A stretch of 64,000 nt of DNA, taken from contig CAZTEX010000004.1 of assembly GCA_964612505.1 (NCBI GenBank), positions 46,552 to 110,551 of the forward strand. The letters are read 5' to 3'. Under the pieces are notes generated by a model that saw only the letters and a list, made by a program, of their open reading frames with translations, was not told the origin of the DNA and searched no databases. Positions 1 to 8,644 of this stretch are shown in pieces. The translations under genes were made by a program, and so were the position numbers. This DNA comes from JAAZZY01 sp964612505 (GTDB lineage: Bacteria; Chlamydiota; Chlamydiia; Chlamydiales; JAAZZY01). Position 1 is the first letter of the stretch. Every line of letters begins with the position of its first letter.

Positions 1-1
1 T

Positions 2-967
2 CATGCTCCTCTCAAAGGTCTTCGTATTGCCATAGATCCTGGCCATATCGGTGGAGAATTTGCCTACTTAGAAGAAAAATATATTCAGATGCCGATTAAC
101 CCTCTAAAAAATATCCATGAGGAACTTTCTTTTAACGAGGGCGATTTAACGGTCAAAACGGCTAAAAAACTGGCTCAACACTTTGAAGCTCTTGGAGCTA
201 AAGTCTTATTGACAAAGTCTAACTCTGGCGAAGTGGTCTATAAAAAACCATTTGATTTGTGGCTCAAAGAAAATTTTGATGAGGCTATCGATCAGATGAT
301 CAGCGCCCACTTGAGCCAAGATCAACAACATAATCAGCGGCTATGGTGGAAAGAAGTAGCTAGCGCTCCCCAAATTTTTAGAATGACCTATAATTTTTTA
401 GATGTTGAGCGAAGAGCAGAACTTATTAATGCCTTTAACCCTCATCTGACCATTAGTTGTCATTATAACTTGGGGGGTATTTATGATAAGGAAGGACAAA
501 CTCCTGGAGTGGATTTTGATTATGCGTTGTTTTTTGTTCCCGGTGCTTTTAAGAAAGCAAATCTGAAGCACGAAGCTTTTGCTAAAAAATCTTTACAAGA
601 TGCCCGTTCACGCTATGAGTTTATCCGTTTTTTAGTAACCGATGATCTTGAAAGTTCCATAGATTTAGCTAAAACAGCTCTTGGATATACAAAAAAAATT
701 CTCAAAAGTTCCACTGGAGATGATTGCAGTTATTTAAAAGTTCTTTGTATCCAACACGAACCAGGCATCTATCACAATAATTTAACGTTGCCAAAGCTTG
801 TCCATGGTCCTGTCTTGTATGGGGAACCCCTCTGCCAAGACAATTATGCTAATGCAAAAATGTTAAGCACTAACCCCGATCATATTATCGATAAGGTCGT
901 TCAAATTTACTCTCGCTCCGTTTTAGATTGGGCAGAAAGCAACTCTGATCGATATAATGATGAATGA
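2..967 (+). CDS. N-acetylmuramoyl-L-alanine amidase (Amidase_3), 5' end missing
   Basis: The frame is open from base 2, so the gene starts upstream of the window; the first ATG at 89 is internal. The first visible residues contain the motif IDPGH, whose His (codon at 44-46) is the first zinc ligand of Amidase_3 enzymes. NEGDLTVK (Glu about residue 46 of the visible part) fits the second ligand and ISCHYN (His about 154) the third. The family cleaves the amide bond between MurNAc and the stem peptide. Chlamydial amidases are known to act on the thin division-site peptidoglycan. Compared with the minimal domain there is an insertion between the Glu and second His (around 80-130). The 3' end overlaps the convergent monooxygenase gene by 61 bp. 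Family assignment is firm; which Ami paralogue it is cannot be told. Confidence 0.85.
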   Translation, partial: HAPLKGLRIAIDPGHIGGEFAYLEEKYIQMPINPLKNIHEELSFNEGDLTVKTAKKLAQHFEALGAKVLLTKSNSGEVVYKKPFDLWLKENFDEAIDQMISAHLSQDQQHNQRLWWKEVASAPQIFRMTYNFLDVERRAELINAFNPHLTISCHYNLGGIYDKEGQTPGVDFDYALFFVPGAFKKANLKHEAFAKKSLQDARSRYEFIRFLVTDDLESSIDLAKTALGYTKKILKSSTGDDCSYLKVLCIQHEPGIYHNNLTLPKLVHGPVLYGEPLCQDNYANAKMLSTNPDHIIDKVVQIYSRSVLDWAESNSDRYNDE

Positions 968-2550
968 AGTAACTCTTGAAAATATTCTTCCACGGCCTCT
1001 TTTTTAAGCCCCTTTTTAGTCATTCCAATGTATTTATCAGGTCTTACGATGACTAAAAAGTTGTTCCCCAATCGATACGGACTCGAACTTTGTAAATTTT
1101 CATCTATCCAACAGTCATTTTGCTCAATCTCTGCTGAAGTACACACCAGATGAATCTTTAAAAAAGCTTTGAAACGACACTCCGCTTCTTCTTTTAATGC
1201 GATTGCTTGACTATATTTTGTATCCTTAAAAAAAATAAGCAGATGATGATCGATCCCTTGCACGAGTTGATGTGAGCGCATTTCAGCTCGATCTTCAGCA
1301 GATTTTAAAATAGTATCAGAAAAACGATGCCCTGCTTTTACTGCTGAGAACATTCCAAACCATCTTTTCTGCGATTGGATAATAGGGCTCTTTTTATAAC
1401 TATTCGCAAGACCAGAAAATTGATAGATAATCATTTTATGAAAAAGGGGTATTGATTGAACAGCTCTGATCAAGCGGGCATAATAATTAATGGAAAAAGT
1501 TTTATTTGCAGTCATGATGCGAGTTAACTTTTCTGTTCCAAAAAGGATCTGTTTAGCAATCGGCACCCTTTCTCTAGAATAACTAGCTAACAGTTTCGTA
1601 CTAGAATGGCGATTAAAAACATAAGCGAGCTTCCATCCTAAGTTATAAGCATCTTGAATTCCCATGTTCATCCCTTGCCCTCCTGCTGGACTATGGATAT
1701 GGGCAGCATCTCCTGCAATAAACAAACGCCCTCGCCGATAAACAGACGAGAGTCTATTATGAATATTAAAATCTTGAATCCACTCCACTTCTTGAATTTT
1801 ACAATTCCCCATGGAACGCTCAGCTAAGAGTGTTTCTAATCCTTGCAGTGTAGTTGGCTTATGAAACCCTTGATAGGTGAGTTGATTGATAATGCGATAA
1901 AGGGGACCTTTAATCGGGATAATAAACTGCGCCCCTTCTTTACTTAAAAAACTATGCATCTCACCTGGAGCTAAATCGGTTTTCATCTCGACATCCGCTA
2001 AAGAAAAACTCTGTGGATAATCATACCCTTTAAACTCTCCCCCCAGGTAACTGCGAAGACGGCTATGCCCTCCATCACATCCGACAACCCAAGACATTTT
2101 AGTTGTCTCTTTTTGCTCTACCTCACTTGCCAATGTGACCCAGACGTGATCTGCTTCTGTTTTAAGACCCACCAGTTTTACGTTGCGTTCAACTTTAACA
2201 TCATACTCATGCAACTTATGAATAAGCAGATGCTCTGTCTCATATTGAGGAAGAATAAGAATAAAAGGGTAAGGGGCTTTTAAAAGACTAAAATCAAAAC
2301 TAACTTGTTTTTTTTTATTAAAATGAAGATTAATGACACTCACTTTGGAACCACGATCTAAAGCTTCATCCACAATGTTAAAATCTTCAAAAACTTCTAA
2401 TGTTCTAGAGTGAATTGCCAAAGCTCTAGATTGATGATGAGCGGTGGGTCGTGCATCAATAATACGAACAGGGACACCGTAGCGGCAAAGCGTGAGTGCC
2501 AAAGTTAGTCCAGTCGGACCTGCTCCTACAATTAATACGGGGTTGTTCAT
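907..2550 (-). CDS. FAD-dependent aromatic-type monooxygenase (PheA/TfdB/MhpA-like)
   Basis: A 547-residue flavoprotein of the class A hydroxylase family, which inserts one oxygen atom into aromatic or polyketide-like substrates using NAD(P)H and FAD. Seen: N-terminal dinucleotide fold IVGAGPTGL (residues 7-15), the VVGCDGGHSRLR segment (about 155-166), and the FAD ribityl motif LFIAGDAAHIHSP (about 276-288) followed by GGQGMNMG. The C-terminal about 150 residues correspond to the thioredoxin-like tail of phenol hydroxylase relatives, poorly conserved. A GAGG Shine-Dalgarno lies 8 nt before the ATG. It lies near an SDR gene and a DHA2 exporter, which suggests modification or detoxification of a small molecule; the substrate is unknown. 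Its 3' end overlaps the amidase gene tail-to-tail. Confidence 0.85.
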   Translation of the reverse strand: MNNPVLIVGAGPTGLTLALTLCRYGVPVRIIDARPTAHHQSRALAIHSRTLEVFEDFNIVDEALDRGSKVSVINLHFNKKKQVSFDFSLLKAPYPFILILPQYETEHLLIHKLHEYDVKVERNVKLVGLKTEADHVWVTLASEVEQKETTKMSWVVGCDGGHSRLRSYLGGEFKGYDYPQSFSLADVEMKTDLAPGEMHSFLSKEGAQFIIPIKGPLYRIINQLTYQGFHKPTTLQGLETLLAERSMGNCKIQEVEWIQDFNIHNRLSSVYRRGRLFIAGDAAHIHSPAGGQGMNMGIQDAYNLGWKLAYVFNRHSSTKLLASYSRERVPIAKQILFGTEKLTRIMTANKTFSINYYARLIRAVQSIPLFHKMIIYQFSGLANSYKKSPIIQSQKRWFGMFSAVKAGHRFSDTILKSAEDRAEMRSHQLVQGIDHHLLIFFKDTKYSQAIALKEEAECRFKAFLKIHLVCTSAEIEQNDCWIDENLQSSSPYRLGNNFLVIVRPDKYIGMTKKGLKKEAVEEYFQELLHSSLYRSELLSAQSKTERE

Positions 2551-2680
2551 AAATATACCTCTTCTACAGACAGTCTAAAAACAATTAGAAATTGTCAAGA
2601 GGATTCACGATCTCTTTTTAACGTTTCTATTATATCTTTTCATCATCTATAAGAAAGTTATGTTTTAACAAAGGTCAAAG

Positions 2681-3286
2681 ATGAAAATCCTTATTGTGGG
2701 CGGCAGGGGACTAATTGGTTCTGCTATTTGTAAAGAACTCAAACAATTAGGTCATGAAGTTATTACAGCTTCTCGAACTCAAGGAGATATTCCTGTGGAT
2801 TTACAAGATTCTAAATCCATTGAAAAAATGTATCAAAGTGTTTCCAATTTAGATGCTGTTGTTTGTGCTGCAGGCAGCGTCAAACAAATAAAACCAGCTT
2901 ATAAACTCTCTATTGAAGACTACCAGGAAGCGATGCTATACAAAGGATTTGGTCAAATCAACTTGGTTCTGATTGGACAAAAATATTTAAACACCCTAGG
3001 ATCTTTTACCCTCACGACAGGGATTTTAAGTAGTGGAGCGCTTCCCAATACTTCTGCAGTTGCCGTTGTCAACAATGCGGTAGAAGGCTTTGTCAAAGGA
3101 GCTGCTGGAGAACTCCACAATCATTTAAGAATTAATGCTATTAGCCCGAGCGTCATCACCGAAGCTTTAGCAAAGTATGGCACAACTTTTATCGGTTATG
3201 AAGGGGTTAGCCTCAAAAGTGCATCTTTAGCCTACATTCGCGCGATCATGGGCAAAATGAACGGAGAAATTATTAAGGTTCAGTAA
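2681..3286 (+). CDS. Short-chain dehydrogenase family protein (atypical, no YxxxK)
   Basis: A 201-residue Rossmann-fold protein with the N-terminal cofactor motif VGGRGLIGSA and a VCAAG segment typical of SDRs. At the place where classical SDRs carry the catalytic Tyr-x-x-x-Lys, it reads VAVVNNAVEGF, so both Tyr and Lys are absent. I recall a small-SDR subfamily (annotated like PRK07578) with the same ASAA-VNGALEGFVKAA layout, so the loss is probably a family trait and not decay. It is shorter than usual (about 250 residues). An AAAGG ribosome site precedes the ATG by 6 nt. It overlaps the convergent exporter gene by 14 bp. The substrate is unknown. Confidence 0.8.
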   Translation: MKILIVGGRGLIGSAICKELKQLGHEVITASRTQGDIPVDLQDSKSIEKMYQSVSNLDAVVCAAGSVKQIKPAYKLSIEDYQEAMLYKGFGQINLVLIGQKYLNTLGSFTLTTGILSSGALPNTSAVAVVNNAVEGFVKGAAGELHNHLRINAISPSVITEALAKYGTTFIGYEGVSLKSASLAYIRAIMGKMNGEIIKVQ

Positions 3287-4703
3287 GAATCTCTTCTTCG
3301 TGGCTTGCAGGATAAGAGGCTTTTCTTCGATCAATCCAGACAGAGCTAATAAGAGCTATGGTCATGATAAAAGCAACAAAAGCCATGGCAATTTGAAAAC
3401 CATGCATATATTTTTCTGCACTACTCATTGAGGCAGGACTTATTCGGTCATACGTGATAATGATAATCCCAATAATAGACATCGCAAAAGAGGCTCCTGC
3501 TTGTCTTAATGTAGATCCCATTCCTGAGGCCATCCCTTGACGATTTTTGGGAGTTGAATGAATAATCATGGCATAGGTCGACATAAAAAAGGTCGATATG
3601 GATAACCCATTTAAAATGAGCCCTACTAGTAGCCAAAAGTAGGTCATTGTATGCGCTGTTAATGCAATGATTAAATAGGAAAGAATTGCAACGCCAAGTC
3701 CTAATTGAATTTGCTTTCGATAACCTATTTTGTCTGTTAATGTCCCAGCAATGGGATTCATAATTCCAGCTAAGATAGCTCCTGGCATTAAACACAGTCC
3801 TGCTTGAAAAGGGTTTTTTCCAAGAGAGCGAATGAGATAAAGGGCAATAAAGACGCTAGCTATAAACGCAAACTGGCCACAAAAAAAGATGATGCAGGCA
3901 ATCGTAAAATTAGGATTTTTCATCAAATTAAAGTCAAAGAGTGGGTGCTTTTGTCTCTTTTCATACCATACAAAAAGAGGGAGAAAAAAAACGCTCATAG
4001 ACAATAAGACAATAATAATTGCACTGCCCCATCCCCAACTCTCTCCCTGCATTAAAGCTACAATTGCAGGAACTAAAAATGCTAAGAAAAAAAGAACTCC
4101 TACATAATCAAAGGTCGTATTTTTCTCTCGCTCTTCATCGAGCTCTTTCAAAAGAAAGTAAATGAGAACAAAGCAGAAGCTTCCCACGATCGGATTAATC
4201 CAAAAAATCCATCTCCAAGTCCCATATTTAGAAAAGAAACCACCGATAATGGGTCCTATTAAAACACTTACAGAAGCCATAAACCCAAGCACTCCCATCG
4301 GCTTACCTCTTTTACCTGCTGGAAAAAGATGGAAGATGGAAGCAGCAATAATAACAGGTATGACGGCTCCGCCAATTCCCTGCAGGGCTCTAAAAAGAAT
4401 AAGAGACCAGGCGTTAAAAGCCAAAGCGCATCCCATGGAAGCCAAGATAAAAATGAAAAGTCCCCAGAGAAAAACTTTTCGGAGACCTAGCATATCCCCT
4501 ATTCTACCGGCACCCAATCCAAAAATGGCCAGAGGCAGTAGATAAGCGTTCACAATCCAAAATAGTTCCGTTTCACTGGCCCCTAAATCTATTTGAATGG
4601 TTGTTAGAGCTACATTTAAAGCAGTTTGATCTAAATAGACGATGGCAAAACCAATGCCCATCGCTATAAAACCGGCCCATAATTTTGAGGTGCCTAATTT
4701 CAT
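3273..4703 (-). CDS. MFS drug exporter, DHA2 (EmrB/QacA-like) family
   Basis: A 476-residue polytopic membrane protein. Seen: many hydrophobic segments (about 14, as expected for DHA2), the N-terminal YLDQTALNVALTTI motif typical of EmrB/QacA exporters (motif D1 region), the loop motif GRIGDMLGLRKVF between TM2 and TM3, and RALQGIGGAVIPV in TM4. These are proton-driven multidrug or metabolite exporters of the inner membrane. Its start overlaps the end of the ptr gene by 4 bp (ATGA), so it looks like the last gene of the rng-plsB-ptr transcription unit. In C. trachomatis I do not recall an exporter here, so it may be a lineage-specific addition. The substrate cannot be inferred. Confidence 0.88.
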   Translation of the reverse strand: MKLGTSKLWAGFIAMGIGFAIVYLDQTALNVALTTIQIDLGASETELFWIVNAYLLPLAIFGLGAGRIGDMLGLRKVFLWGLFIFILASMGCALAFNAWSLILFRALQGIGGAVIPVIIAASIFHLFPAGKRGKPMGVLGFMASVSVLIGPIIGGFFSKYGTWRWIFWINPIVGSFCFVLIYFLLKELDEEREKNTTFDYVGVLFFLAFLVPAIVALMQGESWGWGSAIIIVLLSMSVFFLPLFVWYEKRQKHPLFDFNLMKNPNFTIACIIFFCGQFAFIASVFIALYLIRSLGKNPFQAGLCLMPGAILAGIMNPIAGTLTDKIGYRKQIQLGLGVAILSYLIIALTAHTMTYFWLLVGLILNGLSISTFFMSTYAMIIHSTPKNRQGMASGMGSTLRQAGASFAMSIIGIIIITYDRISPASMSSAEKYMHGFQIAMAFVAFIMTIALISSVWIDRRKASYPASHEEEILTEP

Positions 4704-7624
4704 AACTCATTCTCAGCTTCAGGGAATTCAACTTTAGGATAATAGCTATTTTCTGCTTTAAAAAGGGTAATATTTTGAATGGGCATATAGCTCAAAGTCG
4801 GCGTTGAAGACATATCTCCATCAATTAAAACGGCAATTCTTCGACTGTTTTGTTTACCTAAATTTTTGAAGCAAAAGGCGGTGAATTCTTCAAAAGTAAG
4901 AGCTTTTAAAGCTTCTATTCGCTTCTCTTTCCAATTATAATCTTGATATTCAAATGCAAGGGTCGCAAGTTCTGCAGCTTTATCGCTTATAGAAACGGGC
5001 GGCTGTTGATAGCTATCGATAATGGAATTTTTAATCGTCTCAAACTGACTTTGTCCTAGCTCGCTTCCCCCAATGGATGCCAAAAATTGTTCATTAAAAA
5101 GCTCAAAACGCGCGAGCATATCCCGGGTAGTGCAAGAATTAGATTGAGCAACCAAAGCAGTAAAGCACTTTTGTTCTAGTTCAGTTGGAATGGTTGCAAC
5201 AATGTAACCCACTTGCTGCTTTGTACGCAATGTGTCATAAAAAGGTGAGCTGATTGCTTTACTCAGGACTGCAAAAGCAGCATGCTCTTGATGATTGAGT
5301 TGACCATGGCTGATCATCAACTTGGTTGATGATCCAGCTTGATCAGTAAATTTTGTAAAATAACGAGGAGATGCTGTTTCATTTAAATCCAAAATAGCAA
5401 TTTGTTGATGATCAAACTTGGAGTAAGGCTTGCTCCTTTCAAAAGCATCCTCTAAATCACTGACAAACTGTTTAGCTTGCTTTTGATTGACATTTCCATA
5501 AATCATGGCTCGAATGTAGACGGCATCAAAAAGATTTTGACAATAGGTTTGAAATTGCTCGTAATCGATCGAAGCCAGAGCTTCGTAGCATACCTCTGTC
5601 GTATTGTAATCTTTAATCAAAATGGAGTTCATTGTTTCCCCTGCCTGAGTAACCGGGGGCTTTTTCATCTGATTTTGATAAGATCGTCCTAAAAAATCTT
5701 TATATCGATAAAAATCTTTTTCTTGCGGTTGATGGTTTTTTGCTTCTTGAATCATTTGTTTCAAAAATAGTTGTGCTTTTTGGCTATACCCAGAAATAGC
5801 GATTTGACAACCGAATTTGCGACTATAACTAATGCTTGAACGCAGTCCAGCAAGTGAACCTTGGTCTAGATGAGCGCTCAATTTATCGGTTAAAGAAAAT
5901 AAATAAAAATCTTTGAGCACGGTTTCTTTTGCATTTGATGCAAGGGTCGGCGATTGTAAAAAAAGAGTATAGTTAACTTCGGGCACTTGATAATCTTGGT
6001 CTGCCATAAAACAGATTTCCATTTTATCTGTTGAATGAATAGTCGCGGGGTGGCCTGAAGCATTATAATCTGTTGACTTAGTGACAATTTCAAGATGACT
6101 GGGAATATAAGGATTCGGCGTTGAAACTGCAAATTGATGGTTTAAGTCAATATTAGACCATGCTGTTAATTGGGTTTCTTCGATATTTTCAATACTATAA
6201 GGGACTTTGGATATTTTTTCATGTAGGTCAAACGTTTGTTCCACATACTCTCCTGGAGCCATGACAAAATAAACCGCTTGATCTGGTTTTAAAGCAGCGA
6301 GAAAGCTTGCAGTGCGGTGAGCATCATATTTGGAAGGCCAAAGAGACTTTTTGGGAAATGTTTCCAAACTCTCATATTGCATTTGAGCTGCCGAGGACTC
6401 CACATACTCATATACATCAGGACGGGATTGAAATTGATAGTTGAGCTTGGCAAGAGCGTTTAGCTCATCAAATCGGTAACGAGGTATCCCGCTTTTTTGC
6501 AGGGCATGAATAGCCGCATAAGTCATGGCGACAATTTGATCTCGATTTTGCAAGCCAGGCTCTGTCAGCTCAAAAACCATCTCAAAAAAAGCTACGTTTC
6601 TATCATAGTTATGGAGCCTGCAACCCAGACCATTAATGAGGCCCATTTCTTTAAGCTGACTTGATAAGCTTTTAGTTGCCTCTTCTCCTAAAGCATTTGT
6701 GACTAATTCTGCTGTATGACAATCTAAGTCAGTTGCAAAATCTTCTGGCATCTCCCAGGAAATCGCCATCCGTTTTTGATCTTGATTTGGCTTAACATAG
6801 ACGGTTTTTCCTAAATACTCTGGATTCGATAAGGGAAGCTTGGTGTCAGCCACCTTAATATTTTTATTTTTGATGGGAGAAAAGCACTGATCTACTTGTT
6901 TGAGCAACGTTTCCATGGGAAGTGAGGAATAGACCACTAAACGCATTAAGTTAGAGCTATAATGGTTTTGATACCACTCCACCATTTCTTTTCTAGAAAC
7001 ATTTTTGAGAGTTTCTGTGTTTCCACAACGCCAAACATGAGAATTGCTCTTTTCGTTGAGTAAATTGCAAGAGACCATATGCATACGAAGATAATCTAAG
7101 TTTGCCCGGTAGAGATATTCTTGATTCACAGCCTGACGCTCTCTGTCTAGAGAGGATTCATTAAAGAGAGGGCTGATAAAAAAAGAAGCAAATCGATCTA
7201 AAGCTTCCATAGCATGTTCATTGGCGATGTCAAAAGCATAAACGGTTTGATCATGAGAAGTATAAGCGTTATTGTGCCCTCCTCGATTTTTCATAAACTC
7301 GTGATACTCTTTTTCGATGGGGTATTTTTCAGTACCCATAAAGAGCATATGTTCGACAAAATGAGCAAGGCCGATGTACTTATAAGGCTCATGATTCCAA
7401 CCAATACCTACAGAAAGTGATGCCCCCGATTTTTTTGCTTGGGGATCAGAGACAAGATAAGCTTCTAGCCCATTGTCTAGTCTAATTTTTTGACGTTTTA
7501 TATTTTGTAGACTTGGAGATTTAATTTTTTCATCCATTTGATCATGGACGAGGGTGTAACCTGAAAAAAGAGAGGCTGAGGTAAATATTAAAGTTAGAGT
7601 AAGAAGCTTAAATAGGTTTTTCAT
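4700..7624 (-). CDS. ptr: Insulinase-like M16 metalloprotease (pitrilysin/protease III)
   Basis: A 974-residue protein with an N-terminal hydrophobic segment (about residues 5-22) that looks like a signal peptide, so it probably acts in the periplasm. The inverted zinc motif HFVEH lies at residues 88-92, followed by the downstream Glu-containing segment RERQAVNQEY-like region (about 165-175) that supplies the third ligand. The length matches full pitrilysin (four homologous domains in two halves) and not the half-length processing peptidases. It overlaps plsB upstream by 17 bp and the exporter downstream by 4 bp, indicating translational coupling. The order rng-plsB-ptr is the order I recall for CT808-CT807-CT806 of C. 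trachomatis, which supports the name. Confidence 0.9.
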   Translation of the reverse strand: MKNLFKLLTLTLIFTSASLFSGYTLVHDQMDEKIKSPSLQNIKRQKIRLDNGLEAYLVSDPQAKKSGASLSVGIGWNHEPYKYIGLAHFVEHMLFMGTEKYPIEKEYHEFMKNRGGHNNAYTSHDQTVYAFDIANEHAMEALDRFASFFISPLFNESSLDRERQAVNQEYLYRANLDYLRMHMVSCNLLNEKSNSHVWRCGNTETLKNVSRKEMVEWYQNHYSSNLMRLVVYSSLPMETLLKQVDQCFSPIKNKNIKVADTKLPLSNPEYLGKTVYVKPNQDQKRMAISWEMPEDFATDLDCHTAELVTNALGEEATKSLSSQLKEMGLINGLGCRLHNYDRNVAFFEMVFELTEPGLQNRDQIVAMTYAAIHALQKSGIPRYRFDELNALAKLNYQFQSRPDVYEYVESSAAQMQYESLETFPKKSLWPSKYDAHRTASFLAALKPDQAVYFVMAPGEYVEQTFDLHEKISKVPYSIENIEETQLTAWSNIDLNHQFAVSTPNPYIPSHLEIVTKSTDYNASGHPATIHSTDKMEICFMADQDYQVPEVNYTLFLQSPTLASNAKETVLKDFYLFSLTDKLSAHLDQGSLAGLRSSISYSRKFGCQIAISGYSQKAQLFLKQMIQEAKNHQPQEKDFYRYKDFLGRSYQNQMKKPPVTQAGETMNSILIKDYNTTEVCYEALASIDYEQFQTYCQNLFDAVYIRAMIYGNVNQKQAKQFVSDLEDAFERSKPYSKFDHQQIAILDLNETASPRYFTKFTDQAGSSTKLMISHGQLNHQEHAAFAVLSKAISSPFYDTLRTKQQVGYIVATIPTELEQKCFTALVAQSNSCTTRDMLARFELFNEQFLASIGGSELGQSQFETIKNSIIDSYQQPPVSISDKAAELATLAFEYQDYNWKEKRIEALKALTFEEFTAFCFKNLGKQNSRRIAVLIDGDMSSTPTLSYMPIQNITLFKAENSYYPKVEFPEAENEL

Positions 7625-8642
7625 GTTGATCCTTTAACTTTTTTAACTTGTGATAGTCTTTGTCCACTAAAGACCATATATAGTCAGAGCGAGCAATACG
7701 GTTTTGTAACTTATTCTCGTTTGTCTGTCCAGGGAAATTGATCATATCAATTTCTTTGCCAAATGCGGCATAGACACCCGCGTATTCAGTAAATCGCTCT
7801 TCACCTAGCTCTACCTCGACATCATTCGGAGGAGGGAGAACTCGATAAGTTAATAAAGATAATGGATAAAAATGAGTGGTAGCTTTTGCTTTTCTTGTCA
7901 TTAAGTAAAACATTTCAATGCTTTGAGCATCAAACGGTGCAACAACAAACTCTTTGTCTTTACCGGGTCGATCCCGACCACCCGATGGAGCCACATAAAT
8001 ACACTTTCCCCCTTCATTGAGCAAATGAGTCATCAGTTGCATCGTTCTTTTATTATGCAATCTTTTCTCTTCTAAGCGTTCAGGAGGATTATCGATGTGT
8101 TTTTTTGAGTAAATACAAAGTAAGTTACGTCCCATACTCATTGGGATAGCCAAATGATCTGAAATGACCCGATCCCCTGCCACAAAGATCATCTCTTTTC
8201 CAAGCTCTGGATAATCTTTTTCCAAGAGTAAATTGATCAAATGAGGATCAATTTCAGTTTGGTGATTGGCCAAAAAGATGACATTTTCTTTGGCATGAAT
8301 CTGTTGCTGTATTTTCTTAAGATTTTCGCCTCCTAAATATTGGGAGACAGAGGAGTTGATTAAAGGTCGAATAAACTCCATTCCAAATTGATAATAGTTG
8401 AATGGTTTCGTAATCATTCGATGATAAGGAGCAAAAGAAAAAGGTCTCTCCATCAGCTCTTTTAAAAGCTCTAAAAATTGAGTAAATAAGCTATAAGCTA
8501 AACTCTCTGGTTTTCCAGATTGCGTGACAGTAGAAAGATACTGATTAAAAAAGTTACGTATCATGACACGAGACTTTTCAGGAATCTTACCCTTTTCAAA
8601 CCATTGATTCATTAATAAGAGCAGTTGATTTTTTTCACTCAT
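7608..8642 (-). CDS. plsB: Glycerol-3-phosphate 1-O-acyltransferase
   Basis: A 344-residue acyltransferase that makes lysophosphatidate from glycerol-3-phosphate, the first step of phospholipid synthesis. Seen: the HX4D catalytic box as NHQTEID (about residue 127), the substrate-binding segment GRNLLCIYSKKH, and APSGGRDRPG corresponding to motif III. No membrane span is evident, consistent with the soluble chloroplast-type enzyme to which chlamydial PlsB is related, rather than the long E. coli PlsB. It is separated from rng by 2 nt and overlaps ptr by 17 bp, so it is the middle of a tight operon. Synteny with chlamydial CT807 supports the assignment. Confidence 0.9.
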   Translation of the reverse strand: MSEKNQLLLLMNQWFEKGKIPEKSRVMIRNFFNQYLSTVTQSGKPESLAYSLFTQFLELLKELMERPFSFAPYHRMITKPFNYYQFGMEFIRPLINSSVSQYLGGENLKKIQQQIHAKENVIFLANHQTEIDPHLINLLLEKDYPELGKEMIFVAGDRVISDHLAIPMSMGRNLLCIYSKKHIDNPPERLEEKRLHNKRTMQLMTHLLNEGGKCIYVAPSGGRDRPGKDKEFVVAPFDAQSIEMFYLMTRKAKATTHFYPLSLLTYRVLPPPNDVEVELGEERFTEYAGVYAAFGKEIDMINFPGQTNENKLQNRIARSDYIWSLVDKDYHKLKKLKDQHEKPI

Positions 8643-8644
8643 AA

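Noticed and set aside
4162..4545. 127-residue plus-strand open frame within the exporter gene
   Set aside because: Antisense shadow of an MFS gene with clear motifs on the other strand.
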